A stretch of 64,000 bases of DNA from positions 62,001 through 126,000 of the forward strand of contig CAVZLR010000002.1 in NCBI GenBank assembly GCA_963776205.1. Direction: 5' to 3'. The position numbers and the translations under genes are program-made. This DNA comes from UBA4459 sp963776205. GTDB taxonomy: Bacteria > Bacteroidota > Bacteroidia > Bacteroidales > F082. Below, piece after piece: positions 20,442 to 30,493 of the stretch (positions are counted from its first letter, which is position 1; every line of letters begins with the position of its first letter). Below the pieces are notes generated by a model. It searched no databases, was not told the origin of the DNA, and saw nothing but the letters and a program-made list of their open reading frames with translations.

Positions 20442-23273
20442 TTATTTTCTGAGCATATCAGCCTTATTCAAAGCCTCCTGCATAATTGCTTCTGATTGCT
20501 TATGCGCTTTTTCCATAATTTTATCTGACTCTTGTTGCGCTGCGAGCATCGCCTTATTTGCATTATTTTCGGCATTTTTTACAAGTTCATTAGCAGCTTT
20601 TTTCGCGGCTAACTCAGCAAGCGGTCCTTTTTTGGCAGCTTCTTTTACCAATTGATCCGCTTGTATTTGAGCTTCACTTTTAATAGTACTTACTGATTGA
20701 TTGGCCAGTTGCATCACTTTATTAACCTGCTGCCGTGCCGACGCTATTATGGAGTCTGCTTTTATTTTTGCTTCCGCCAGAATCCTATCAGCCTCTTCAT
20801 TTGCTTTTTCTATATAATCTTCAACCACTTCTTTAACCTGCTCTTTAACAATGTCTTTAATGTTGTTTTTTGTTAATTTTCCAAGCGAAACAATTGAAAT
20901 TTTCGGATCCGTGAAGGGTCCTTCTACTTTCAATAATGGTTTTATTGTTTGTACATCACCAAGTTCAAATCCCAGTTTACCTGCTTCTTTAGCGTATTGC
21001 TCAACTACCTTTGAAACATTATCCCCAAGCAATTTTACAGGAATATCAATGGCTAACATATAATCTATTTGCTGATCTAATCCAGTCCATCCACTTACCT
21101 CCATTTGAATATCATTGAGAGATACTTTAAAAGGTTTATGAAATATTTTGCCATCCATTAATTTAAAAGAAAGATCAATTGGCCCGGTGGAAGGATTCTT
21201 AAATAAATCGACTTTTAATACGTCAGAAATTCTTGTGAATAGCGTATTTGCCATCAATTCAATATCTTCGGATGTAAAATTGCCATTTCCGAGTATCGAG
21301 CTCCAAACCGGATTCATGTTTTCATCAAGTTCCATATTCAGGTTCACTCTTGTGTTAAATATCCCAACTGCTTTTTCAGCTAAGGGCGTAAATTTGCTGA
21401 ATATGGACATATTCTGATACGCGGTACTTACCTTCAAATCCATTAAACTAATGCTCAGATCAATATGTGGACTCACAGTTGTACTAGCCTCATAATAACC
21501 TTGTACTTCTATTAATCCACCCAAAAATGAAGATCTTAAATCTTCAAATTCTATTTTCCCATTATAAATATGGATAGACGAATTAAAATTGGTCAGTGAT
21601 AATTCATTATACATTAATGAATCAGCTTTGGCGGCAATTTGTAAGTCAATATTCTGAGGAATATATACAACACTCTCGCCATCTTCAATGTTCTCAATAT
21701 CCGACCCAGACCATGGCTCAAGCATTTGATCGATATTAATTGTTTTGGCCGTTATGTTCAGATTTCCCTTAAACATCTCATCATTAAGAAAATAACCTAG
21801 ATAGTTATTAAACTTTCCATCAATCAGAAATTTATATCCATTAATTTCACTATCAAGGCCAATGATATCAATTTGCGATGGTGAAAAATTAAATTGCCCA
21901 TATTGTAGCAAAATAGCATATCCATCTTCCATTTGATAATTTATATTATTACAAACCAGCGATCCCATGGCTAAAAAGTTTTGATAATCCTTTTTTTCAA
22001 TGGATGATAACCTGCCTTTAAGGCTAAAATCAGCTATCAGGTCTCCAGTTAAATCCTGGAATGACTCCTGTGGGAATACTTCTTTTAAATTTTCAAATGT
22101 AATCTTAGCAGATGCTTTTAAATCAATTAAAGGATCAGAAATTGGATGCAATAATTTTAAATTTAAATTGACTCTATCCTTTCCAATATTACCTGAGAAG
22201 TTATCTAACCTGATTATTATATTATCGAAATTGTTACCCTCATTTTCTATCAACAATCCAAATTCAATATTTTTAACATTTGCAGCCATATCAGGATAAG
22301 AAATTTCAGTGTTCTTGGCTTGCATTTGTAATTTAAAATCTGGAAAATCAGTATCGGAATAAATCCCTTTAATGTGACCTCCCATATTAAATTGCCCACT
22401 CGTTATCAGGTTTTCATAACCATCTGTATATATCATAGGAATTAACGAAAGTAACTGCTTAAACGAATTATCTGGAGCTGTATAAACTAGCATCAGGTTG
22501 ATATCATCGCCTACATAGGCAACCGAACCTTCAAATTTGATATGTAAACCATTCAAATAAAGTGAATTTTCTTTTAGGGTATATATCTCATCTTTTAGAT
22601 TGGCATCTATTATTGCATCAAAACTCAGAAACGTATTCTGCAGATAAGTTGCTCCTTTGTATAAAACATTAAAATCATTTGAGTTTAAACTTAAATCCAA
22701 ATTGCTTCTATCATCAGTAAATTTTCCTTTTAAAAAGCCGTTCATTTCATGAATAGTAGCTTCTATTCCAGATTCTTTATCTGTATAATAAATCTCTGCA
22801 GCCTTCAACACCACTTTATTTAACAAGAGAATGTAAGCCTTGGACTCAGAAGTTTCATCATTCTCAGCCGTTTCTGTATCGTTAAGTATATACCAGTTTT
22901 CTATGCCTTCTTGATCAACCTTTAAGAATAACTTCGGCTTTTCGATTATAACTGACTTTATCTTTATGGTTTCGTCTTTTAACACACTAAAAAGTCCAAC
23001 GGTAATATAAATGCCGTCTGATATCATCAGTGTATCTGAGGGAAGATTTGTTACTGTCAGGTCATGCAATCCCAGGCTGAAATTAGGAAAGCTTCTGAAG
23101 AGTGTTAAGTCGAATTCACCAAAATTTACTTCTGCATTTAATTCTTTGTTTATTTCAGTTTTTATGATTTCGGCAATTTTGTTTTTGTAAAAATGCGGAA
23201 TTACGAACATTGAAATCACAACCAATGCAATAATAATGAGCATGAATATGCCAAAAAACTTTAAGGCTTTCAT
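20442..23273 (-). CDS. AsmA-like envelope protein with C-terminal coiled coil
   Basis: A 943-residue protein with one N-terminal membrane helix (about 4-28), then the AsmA N-terminal region (KTEINKELNAEVNFGEFDLT, SLGLHDLTV) and a long repeating beta-groove body, ending in the AsmA C-terminal region (PIDLSFKLMDGKIFHKPF, AIDIPVKLLG). AsmA/TamB-type proteins are thought to carry lipids between the two membranes. The last 145 or so residues are unusual: an Ala/Lys/Glu-rich helix with repeats such as EADRILAEAKIKADSIIA, predicted coiled coil. The lipid-transfer role is from the family, not this sequence. Confidence 0.88.
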   Translation of the reverse strand: MKALKFFGIFMLIIIALVVISMFVIPHFYKNKIAEIIKTEINKELNAEVNFGEFDLTLFRSFPNFSLGLHDLTVTNLPSDTLMISDGIYITVGLFSVLKDETIKIKSVIIEKPKLFLKVDQEGIENWYILNDTETAENDETSESKAYILLLNKVVLKAAEIYYTDKESGIEATIHEMNGFLKGKFTDDRSNLDLSLNSNDFNVLYKGATYLQNTFLSFDAIIDANLKDEIYTLKENSLYLNGLHIKFEGSVAYVGDDINLMLVYTAPDNSFKQLLSLIPMIYTDGYENLITSGQFNMGGHIKGIYSDTDFPDFKLQMQAKNTEISYPDMAANVKNIEFGLLIENEGNNFDNIIIRLDNFSGNIGKDRVNLNLKLLHPISDPLIDLKASAKITFENLKEVFPQESFQDLTGDLIADFSLKGRLSSIEKKDYQNFLAMGSLVCNNINYQMEDGYAILLQYGQFNFSPSQIDIIGLDSEINGYKFLIDGKFNNYLGYFLNDEMFKGNLNITAKTINIDQMLEPWSGSDIENIEDGESVVYIPQNIDLQIAAKADSLMYNELSLTNFNSSIHIYNGKIEFEDLRSSFLGGLIEVQGYYEASTTVSPHIDLSISLMDLKVSTAYQNMSIFSKFTPLAEKAVGIFNTRVNLNMELDENMNPVWSSILGNGNFTSEDIELMANTLFTRISDVLKVDLFKNPSTGPIDLSFKLMDGKIFHKPFKVSLNDIQMEVSGWTGLDQQIDYMLAIDIPVKLLGDNVSKVVEQYAKEAGKLGFELGDVQTIKPLLKVEGPFTDPKISIVSLGKLTKNNIKDIVKEQVKEVVEDYIEKANEEADRILAEAKIKADSIIASARQQVNKVMQLANQSVSTIKSEAQIQADQLVKEAAKKGPLAELAAKKAANELVKNAENNANKAMLAAQQESDKIMEKAHKQSEAIMQEALNKADMLRK

Positions 23274-23296
23274 ATGATAATGGTTTTATGGATATA

Positions 23297-24376
23297 TTAG
23301 ATTTTTGCTGTTAAGTTACGCAAATAATGATCAGCCAGCACAAGAGAAGCCATGGCATCAACTATTGGAACGGCCCGAGGTACAACACAAACATCATGAC
23401 GTCCTTTACCTTTCAAAATAACCTGTTCAGCCTTGTCAGTTAAAGTAGTTTGATCCTTCATTAAAGTCGCAACGGGTTTAAATGCAACATTAAAATAAAT
23501 ATCTGTCCCATTAGTTATCCCGCCCTGGATACCACCTGAGTAATTTGTTGACGTAGATATTTTCCCGTCTTTCATTTCAAACAAATCGTTATGATCAGTC
23601 CCTTTCATCCGGGTAGCATTGAAGCCTGAACCAATTTCAAATCCCTTTACCGCATTTATGCTCATCATGGCTTTTGCCAGGTCAGCATGCAGTTTATCGA
23701 AAACGGGTTCTCCCAAACCAACTGGCGAATTATGTATCACACAACTGATAATTCCACCCAGGGTATCCCCTTTTTTTGATGTTTGCTCAATGAGTTTGAT
23801 CATTTCTCCTGAAATATTTTTATCAGGACAGCGTACCAGCGATTCTTCTATTAAGGAAAAATTAAGTACTGAGAAGTCTTTGTTGAGAACAATGTCTCCT
23901 ATAGCACTCACATAAGAAGTGATGCTGACTCCGACTTTTTCAAGTAACATCGAAGCAAGCGCTCCTGCAACAACCCTGGCAATTGTTTCTCTGGCTGATG
24001 ATCTGCCACCCCCCCGGTGATCGCGGTGGCCATATTTTTTATGATACACAAAATCAGCATGCGAAGGCCTGAACTTGTCTTTTAAATGATCGTAATCCTT
24101 TACTTTCTGATCTGTGTTCCATATTAAAAAAGCAATTGGAGTTCCAGTCGAATAGCCATCATAAATACCAGACAGTATTTCAAGTTGATCCGCTTCTTTT
24201 CGGGGACTGACAATTTTTGATTGTCCTGGTTTTCTTCGATTTAGCTGATCCTGGATTTTACCAATGTCAATTTGAATCCCTGCTGGAAATCCATCCAGAA
24301 TACCTCCAATAGCTTTGCCATGTGATTCACCAAAACTGGTGAGACGAAGTATGTTACCGAAAGTATTACCTGACAT
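23297..24376 (-). CDS. aroC: Chorismate synthase
   Basis: Catalyses the last shikimate step, 5-enolpyruvylshikimate-3-phosphate to chorismate, using reduced FMN. The 359-residue protein is full length and carries the family signatures: TSFGESHGKAIGGILDGFPAG at the N-terminus (split here as TSFGESHGKA and GGILDGFPAG), RPSHADF, the central HRGGGRSSARET segment and a C-terminal KGRHDVCVVPRAVPI-like stretch. It lies 24 bp upstream of the AsmA-like gene on the same strand. Confidence 0.97.
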   Translation of the reverse strand: MSGNTFGNILRLTSFGESHGKAIGGILDGFPAGIQIDIGKIQDQLNRRKPGQSKIVSPRKEADQLEILSGIYDGYSTGTPIAFLIWNTDQKVKDYDHLKDKFRPSHADFVYHKKYGHRDHRGGGRSSARETIARVVAGALASMLLEKVGVSITSYVSAIGDIVLNKDFSVLNFSLIEESLVRCPDKNISGEMIKLIEQTSKKGDTLGGIISCVIHNSPVGLGEPVFDKLHADLAKAMMSINAVKGFEIGSGFNATRMKGTDHNDLFEMKDGKISTSTNYSGGIQGGITNGTDIYFNVAFKPVATLMKDQTTLTDKAEQVILKGKGRHDVCVVPRAVPIVDAMASLVLADHYLRNLTAKI

Positions 24377-24435
24377 GAATTAGTATTTTATGTTGACGAA
24401 CAACATGTATTTATGCAATCAGGCACGTATAGCAA

Positions 24436-26571
24436 TTATTCCGCTTCTCTGAGCATTTTTGATTTTGCCTTTAGTGTCCCAATCTCTTTCTTAGCTTTAT
24501 CAATTTTAAGCTGGAATTCTTTTTTTAATAATTCTGATTGCTTTGAATTTGAGAAGAAACCAATATTGTTTTCCCATAAAGCAACATCTTCCTTGATCTT
24601 CTTTATTTTATTTTCAACACTAAAAAGTTCTTGCGATATTCTTCTGTCAGAATCAGGCGCTGCTTTAAGCATTTCAATTTTGTTCTTAAAATCAGCTTTG
24701 GTGAGTTCGATTTTATTGATGTCCATTGTTGAGATCAGTTTATCGATCACATCCCTGTATTCATCCTGGATGGCATCTTTATCCTTAAATGGTACAAAAC
24801 CGACTTCAAGCCAACGCCTTTGGAATTCCTTAATCGCTTTCAGGTCCGTTTCTTTATTCTTTGCTATCTTATACGCTTTTATCTCCTTAATAATTTCTTT
24901 CTTCTTCTTTAGATTCTCATCTTCTACAACATGAATATTTTTATAATATTCGCTTTTCCGGTTAAAGAAATGATCGCAGGCTGAACGGAATCTTTTCCAG
25001 ATTTTATCAGAGTTTCTGCGTGGAACCGGCCCTATTTTCTTCCATTCTTTCTGAAGTTTGATTAGTTCATTGGTTGTACTCTTCCAATCGTCACTGTCTT
25101 TTATAGCTTCAGCATTTGTGCACAGGTCAAGTTTTAAATTGTAATTATTGGTTTGTTCATCCTTTAGCTCGTTAAAAAAGGCTCTTTTACTATCGAAAAA
25201 GCTGTCCATCAACGATTTAAACTTATCCCATACTTCATCATTCTTGGTTCTAGGCGCCCGTCCTGTGGATTTCCACATTTTGAAAAGATTATTGATCTTC
25301 TGGGTGTTTTTTTGCCAGTCCTTTAAGCTTTCATTTTGATTTGCCAGCACATCTTCCACTTGACTAATTAGTTCCAGTTTTGAATCATAATTCTTTTGTT
25401 GCTCTTCCTGAACCTCTTTGTAATGATCTTTTCGACGCAGATTTATTTTATCTGTAGCTGCTTTAAACCTATCCCAAAGTTCTTCTTTTTTATCAATCGG
25501 TGTTGGGCCTATTTCACGCCATTCGTCATGATACTTTTGCAATAGCTTAAATGACTTAATGATAGATTTTTCTAAAAGTAACTCTTCAGCTTTTTCACAT
25601 AATTCAATCTTTAATTCCAGGTTTTTCTTTAGGTCAAGGTCTCTTAATTCATTATTAATCCTGACCTTATCAAAGAATTTCTCTACAAGGAAATGGTAAT
25701 TCTGCCACAGATTCGATAACTCTCCAGCTGGCACCATACCAATCTGTTTCCACTCTTCTTGAAGATTCTTAAACTCATCGTATGTTTTCTTAAGTGTTTC
25801 TTCGGAATTAATAAGTTCCTTTAAATTTTCGAGCACCTTGAATTTAAGCTGAAGGTTTAAAATCTTTTCCTTCTCAAGTTCTTCAGAAAATTTTGATTTA
25901 TTGTGGCGATATTTTCCGAAAGCTGCATTAAACCTCTGTTCAAGTGGATCGCTTATATGTTCATATTTATCTTTGTCTCCACCATCTGCAATAAAAGCCT
26001 GTTTTTCATTTTCAATATCTTCTTTATTTTGATGATAAAAAGCAGACTTTATTTTTGCAACCTGGCTTTTAATTTTTGAAATGTCCTTTTCTTCAACAAC
26101 CTCTTCTAAAAGTTCAACCAACTCCTGTTTATTTAACTGATCATAATCAATATCTTCTTCATCAGCTTCATCCGATATTGAAATTTCATCATCAAATTCT
26201 CCGCTTAGAAGTAATCTGATTTGCTCATTCTCCTTTTTACTGATTTGTTTTCTGGAAGCTTCTCCAGTTTCTATAGGCTGAACAGCAGCTTCAGGTATCT
26301 TTTTGTCATTTAACAAATCAACTATTTCCGCTTTCTCAGATTTTTCAATTTGAGGGTCGGCTTTTTTTGACTGCTCTGACAAGACTTTCTTAGCTGAATC
26401 TAACGGAATAAACTCGTCTCTGAGCATTTGAACAATCCATTCTCGTTCTTTTTTGGCAAGTTGTTTCTTTTGTTTAGTTGATGTTTTTTTTGCTTCTTTT
26501 TTTACTGTATCTTTTACAGTTTTAGGCTTCTCCTCCTGAACATTTAAGTCAGGATTTTGATCAGGTTGCAT
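24436..26571 (-). CDS. DUF349-repeat protein
   Basis: A 711-residue soluble, highly charged, helical protein. The N-terminal ~150 residues are Lys/Glu-rich and low in complexity. Then five DUF349 units follow, each with a Trp-x3-Gly-x-x-Pro core: EEWKQIGMVPAGE, DEWREIGPTPIDK, KMWKSTGRAPRTK, KEWKKIGPVPRRN and RRWLEVGFVPFKD. The C-terminus is a coiled coil. The biochemical role of DUF349 proteins is not established in what I can recall; they are very common in Bacteroidota. The gene stands 59 bp upstream of aroC on the same strand. Confidence 0.88.
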   Translation of the reverse strand: MQPDQNPDLNVQEEKPKTVKDTVKKEAKKTSTKQKKQLAKKEREWIVQMLRDEFIPLDSAKKVLSEQSKKADPQIEKSEKAEIVDLLNDKKIPEAAVQPIETGEASRKQISKKENEQIRLLLSGEFDDEISISDEADEEDIDYDQLNKQELVELLEEVVEEKDISKIKSQVAKIKSAFYHQNKEDIENEKQAFIADGGDKDKYEHISDPLEQRFNAAFGKYRHNKSKFSEELEKEKILNLQLKFKVLENLKELINSEETLKKTYDEFKNLQEEWKQIGMVPAGELSNLWQNYHFLVEKFFDKVRINNELRDLDLKKNLELKIELCEKAEELLLEKSIIKSFKLLQKYHDEWREIGPTPIDKKEELWDRFKAATDKINLRRKDHYKEVQEEQQKNYDSKLELISQVEDVLANQNESLKDWQKNTQKINNLFKMWKSTGRAPRTKNDEVWDKFKSLMDSFFDSKRAFFNELKDEQTNNYNLKLDLCTNAEAIKDSDDWKSTTNELIKLQKEWKKIGPVPRRNSDKIWKRFRSACDHFFNRKSEYYKNIHVVEDENLKKKKEIIKEIKAYKIAKNKETDLKAIKEFQRRWLEVGFVPFKDKDAIQDEYRDVIDKLISTMDINKIELTKADFKNKIEMLKAAPDSDRRISQELFSVENKIKKIKEDVALWENNIGFFSNSKQSELLKKEFQLKIDKAKKEIGTLKAKSKMLREAE

Positions 26572-26744
26572 AATTCAAAAATTTTAAATAACATATTTAT
26601 TTTTCACGATCCTGGTAGTACTAAAACTACCTGGTTAGAGATTTCGTTTTATTGCTTCAAAAGCAAGAAGCAAAAATAGCAATTATTCTGTATAGTTTAC
26701 TTCAATTTATTATTGATAACCCTATGCTAATAACCTATAAATAT

Positions 26745-29048
26745 CTACCTATAGTACCTGGACTTATTAAAAATTAAATACCCGAAATTGAAAAGGAAAC
26801 CAAATTTATCTCCAACTTTATCAATATAATTTACAGAAATGCCCAAAGGGCCAATAGGTGTATAATAAAGCACCTGGAAATTCCCGATAATGTACTGATA
26901 GGAAAATTGTTTGCTATAATCAACACCAGAACTCCGATCGGATGAGACAATTTTCTGATAAGGAACAAAATAATACCCTTCTGCTCTTACATCAAGGTTC
27001 CGAATAATATGAAATATGAGCTTTGCTCCAATACCTGCATAAGCATTTGCCCTGTAGTTTTCAAGAAAAAGTGTTTTCGTCACAGGTATCGGATCGTATT
27101 GATCGGCAATAAGTAAACTTGAAACATAATTATTCAATAATGGCCTGTTCGAATACTCAATCTCACCAGTTACGCCGAAATCAAAAGGTTTAGAAATATT
27201 AAAATATTGCTCATACCTGGCTTTTAAAACATAAAAACTAAGGTTTTGTTTAAACTCTTCAACACCATCAGCTTTAGTTCCAGGATAATAATGCTCATTA
27301 CCTGTGTAATAATTGAAACCAAGAAAGAATCTGCTACCTTTAGTTGCATATTGCTTTCTGTTTAAGTTGCTCCTTTCAAATTCAATATAAGGGTTTAAAT
27401 AATAAAAATTGGATTGATCAGCTGTATCTTCTCTTGTAAAATAATTATCAGGATAATAAATGTAATTGATATTAATATTCGACAGACCGATTCTGAGTGC
27501 ATGTGACAAACCTACAGGAATACCAATACTTGCATCGGCATAATTTTCATCAATAATAATATATGCCGGAAAATCATCTTCATAAAAATAGCGGGTATTG
27601 CTGAAATAGTCCTTTCTGGAAACTAATCCGCCAACTTTTATATCAAACGGAAATGTACCCGGTTTTTCAAACTTAAAATAACCACTAAAACTATTATAAA
27701 AGGTACCAAAATATGAGCTAATTGAAATTTCTTTACTTGTTTTCCCTAATAAGCGCAAACCTAATTCTAAATAACCTTCATTAACACCTGTTGAAGAAAT
27801 GTAACCACCGAAGCCAATATTAATAGGGTCAGTATTGTTTATATCAAGACATACATCAAACTTTTTAGTGGCATTATTAAAGGATAGAGAAGGATAGACA
27901 GATCTTACATTTTCATTGGCTACAAGCCGTTTATATACTTTTTTAAAACCTTGTATATCTTCTTGATTTTCAGCTCTTACAATTGATTTTTTGAAATATT
28001 CTGCCTGTTTTGGACTTACACCTTTTACATTGACTTCTCCTATCAGCTTTTGAGGTTTATTTTCAACTACATGATGCCTCTTCATAACTAGACTTAGTGA
28101 GTCTAATCTAATCTTTATCCTACTTTTTAATGCTGGAATCATTTCTAATGTTGCAACATATCCACTATCTATGTATTGTTGCACCTTACTGAATTGAAAA
28201 ATATTTTCGTTGCCTGAATTTATTTCAATGAGGACACCCCTGGTTGAATCCAGACTGAAATCTGCTTTTTTCATCAACATGTTTTGCAATTGAGAAACCA
28301 CATCATCCTCATCGGGCGATGAATAATTATTTACAGCCTTACTTCCGATTATAAAATCAGGCTGAAATTCTTCAATGGCAGCATCAACGGGAAAGTTATC
28401 ATAAATGCCACCATCAAATAGCAATTTATCTTTTACTTTAATTGGTTTAATAAAAAAAGGGAACGTTAATGATGACCTTACAGCCATTGCCAAATCCCCA
28501 TCCCTGAACACAAGTAACTTGCTCGAATCAATATCTGTGGCAACACACCTGAAAGGGATCATAAGGCTGTCGAAGTTGTTATTGCAAAAAGCTGAAGCAC
28601 ATGCAAAATATTCCATAATGAGATAATCAAGGTCCGTTACATTATAGAAATTTATTGGTATTTTTAAATCCAATCCTTTGTGAAAGGAAAATGGTATATT
28701 CAGCATTGATGCATCTATATCATATTGCTGAAAGAAATAGTAGTTCCGCTTAGTATCACCTTTTCTAAATTCGTACAATCCAGGTGATGTAAGCATAAGT
28801 TCAATCTCATCTGGAGTATAACCTGATGCGTATAAACCTGCAATTAGCGCTCCCATTGAGTTTCCAATGATATAGTCAACTGGTATATGATTTTCCTCCA
28901 GTGCTTTTAACACACCAATATGTGCCGTAGCTTTTGCGCCTCCTCCGCTTAATACCAATGCCACATTTTGAGATAACCCTGATTGGGCTGATAAAAAAAG
29001 AAATAATATGTAGCTTATTTTCTTTAACATCTGGGAGAATAGCAACAA
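26745..29048 (-). CDS. Patatin-like phospholipase fused to a BamA/TamA-type barrel
   Basis: A 767-residue protein with a signal peptide (about 7-26), a patatin domain (about 28-220) with oxyanion loop SGGGAKA, nucleophile elbow GNSMG and catalytic DGG (LLFDGGIYDNFPVD), then a POTRA-like segment (about 335-400, LIGEVNVKGVSPKQAEYFKK) and an outer-membrane barrel to the C-terminus. The layout matches PlpD-type autotransporters (type Vd), where a lipase is linked to its own Omp85-like barrel. It probably hydrolyses lipids at the cell surface or periplasm. The start at 29048 precedes MLLFSQMLKK; the ATG at residue 7 gives a more usual signal peptide. Confidence 0.9.
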   Translation of the reverse strand: MLLFSQMLKKISYILFLFLSAQSGLSQNVALVLSGGGAKATAHIGVLKALEENHIPVDYIIGNSMGALIAGLYASGYTPDEIELMLTSPGLYEFRKGDTKRNYYFFQQYDIDASMLNIPFSFHKGLDLKIPINFYNVTDLDYLIMEYFACASAFCNNNFDSLMIPFRCVATDIDSSKLLVFRDGDLAMAVRSSLTFPFFIKPIKVKDKLLFDGGIYDNFPVDAAIEEFQPDFIIGSKAVNNYSSPDEDDVVSQLQNMLMKKADFSLDSTRGVLIEINSGNENIFQFSKVQQYIDSGYVATLEMIPALKSRIKIRLDSLSLVMKRHHVVENKPQKLIGEVNVKGVSPKQAEYFKKSIVRAENQEDIQGFKKVYKRLVANENVRSVYPSLSFNNATKKFDVCLDINNTDPINIGFGGYISSTGVNEGYLELGLRLLGKTSKEISISSYFGTFYNSFSGYFKFEKPGTFPFDIKVGGLVSRKDYFSNTRYFYEDDFPAYIIIDENYADASIGIPVGLSHALRIGLSNININYIYYPDNYFTREDTADQSNFYYLNPYIEFERSNLNRKQYATKGSRFFLGFNYYTGNEHYYPGTKADGVEEFKQNLSFYVLKARYEQYFNISKPFDFGVTGEIEYSNRPLLNNYVSSLLIADQYDPIPVTKTLFLENYRANAYAGIGAKLIFHIIRNLDVRAEGYYFVPYQKIVSSDRSSGVDYSKQFSYQYIIGNFQVLYYTPIGPLGISVNYIDKVGDKFGFLFNFGYLIFNKSRYYR

Positions 29049-29094
29049 ATTCGTACCCTAAGTGAACGAAATTACATAATTAGTTATTACAAAA

Positions 29095-29122
29095 AAAGCC
29101 GAACAATCAATGTCCGGCTTTT
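29095..29122 (-). terminator. Terminator after the PLP sulfur enzyme gene
   Basis: On the minus strand AAAAGCCG and CGGCTTTT arms with a 12-base loop are followed by seven T. It lies 17 bp after the stop of the 29139-30320 gene. Confidence 0.75.
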
Positions 29123-29138
29123 ATTAAAACTGTTATTT

Positions 29139-30320
29139 TTAAATTTTATCCATCGCCTGCTCTAGGTCATTGATTATATCTTCCACATCTTCTATTCCCA
29201 CTGACAGCCTTACCAAACCATCAGTTATGCCTGCTTTCTCCCTCGCTTCCTTCGACAACTTTGAATGCGTCATAGACGCCGGATGCTGAATAAGTGATTC
29301 AACTCCTCCAAGCGAAACCGCTAATAAAGCAAACTGAACATTATTCATTACTACTTTTCCTGATTTAAGACCGCCTTTTAACCCGAATGAGATCATACTA
29401 CCCGGGCCATTCATTTGCAATTTACCCAATTCGTATTGTGGATGAGATTTTAATCCCGGGTACAATACCCACTCTACTTTAGGGTGATTCTCAAGATATG
29501 CTGCCACTTTTTTGGCGTTTTCCTGCGCCTTATCAATACGAATTGAAAGTGTTTTCAAGCCTCTTCTTGCTAACCATGACTGATGTGGATCCATATTGAA
29601 TCCCATATTTATCATGATCATCTTAAGAGATTCATGCAATTCTTTTTCCTTCGCAACGATCACCCCACCAACAATATCCGCATGGCCATTTATGAATTTA
29701 GTCATAGAATGCAAAACAATATCCGCACCTAATTCCAGGGGCCTTTGGAGATATGGACTGCAAAAAGTATTATCAACACAAACCAGTATGCCGTATTCGT
29801 GCGCCAGTTGTGAAGCTGCCCTGATATCAGTAATCTCCATGGTAGGATTGGCAGGAGTTTCAAGATAAAGAAGTTTAGTATTTGGTTTGATGTGTTTTTT
29901 TATTTCATTAAGATCAGTTGTATTTATAAAATCTGATTCAATACCGAATTTCGGATATACTTTTTCCATAATTCCCCTTGACGGACCGTATAAAGCACTG
30001 TGACCGATCATATGATCTCCTTTACCAAGCACTGTAAGATAAACTGTATTTACTGCGGCCATACCTGATGAAGTAGCGATACCACCATAACCTTTTTCAA
30101 GATCAGCCATCGTTATTTCAAGATCTTCAATAGTTGGATTTCCGAGCCGGGTATAAATATAACCCTTATCTTCACCCGTGAAACAACGGGCACCATGGTC
30201 GGCACTTTTGAATTTAAATGTTGATGTTTGATAAATAGGCGTTACTGCACTTCCCAAAGGATCGTCAATGCCTCCGGAATGAATTAATTTAGAGCTAAAT
30301 CCTTTATCTGATGAATTCAT
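29139..30320 (-). CDS. Cys/Met-metabolism PLP enzyme, methionine gamma-lyase-like
   Basis: Trans-sulfuration family enzyme acting on sulfur amino acids. The 393-residue protein has GYIYTRLGNPT near 49-59, SSGMAAV, the PLP-contacting DNTFCSPYLQRPLELGAD, the Schiff-base lysine in HSMTKFINGHADIVGG, and a C-terminal SLGGVESLIQHPASMTHS. Overall it resembles methionine gamma-lyase (methionine to methanethiol, 2-oxobutyrate and ammonia). The position of the active-site Cys of characterised gamma-lyases (LYG-Cys) reads LYGPSRG here, so a Pro stands in its place. It could equally be a cystathionine gamma-lyase or synthase. It is a single gene between two terminators. Confidence 0.85.
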   Translation of the reverse strand: MNSSDKGFSSKLIHSGGIDDPLGSAVTPIYQTSTFKFKSADHGARCFTGEDKGYIYTRLGNPTIEDLEITMADLEKGYGGIATSSGMAAVNTVYLTVLGKGDHMIGHSALYGPSRGIMEKVYPKFGIESDFINTTDLNEIKKHIKPNTKLLYLETPANPTMEITDIRAASQLAHEYGILVCVDNTFCSPYLQRPLELGADIVLHSMTKFINGHADIVGGVIVAKEKELHESLKMIMINMGFNMDPHQSWLARRGLKTLSIRIDKAQENAKKVAAYLENHPKVEWVLYPGLKSHPQYELGKLQMNGPGSMISFGLKGGLKSGKVVMNNVQFALLAVSLGGVESLIQHPASMTHSKLSKEAREKAGITDGLVRLSVGIEDVEDIINDLEQAMDKI

Positions 30321-30434
30321 GAATCTGGTTTTATATTAATTTTTAATTTATTTGATCGCCGGTAAAAACAAGGGTACAAAGGTACTTATCTTTCTATGAT
30401 ATATATTCTAATTCTATTCCGTGTAATTCCATAA

Positions 30435-30470
30435 AAAAAGGATATTCCCTTGATTGTGAATATCCTTTTT
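30435..30470 (-). terminator. Terminator after the rubrerythrin-like gene
   Basis: A perfect 13-bp stem (AAAAAGGATATTC paired with GAATATCCTTTTT) with a 10-base loop and extra A/T on both sides. It lies 24 bp past the rubrerythrin-like stop and could act in both directions. Confidence 0.85.
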
Positions 30471-30493
30471 CTCTTTTCATTGTGATTTATCTT

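Noticed and set aside
26610..26640. GGTAGTACTAAAACTACC near 26612 as a third copy of the sigma motif
   Set aside because: It is a small inverted repeat with only GTACTAA in common; the GGGGGTATAA block is missing at the required distance.
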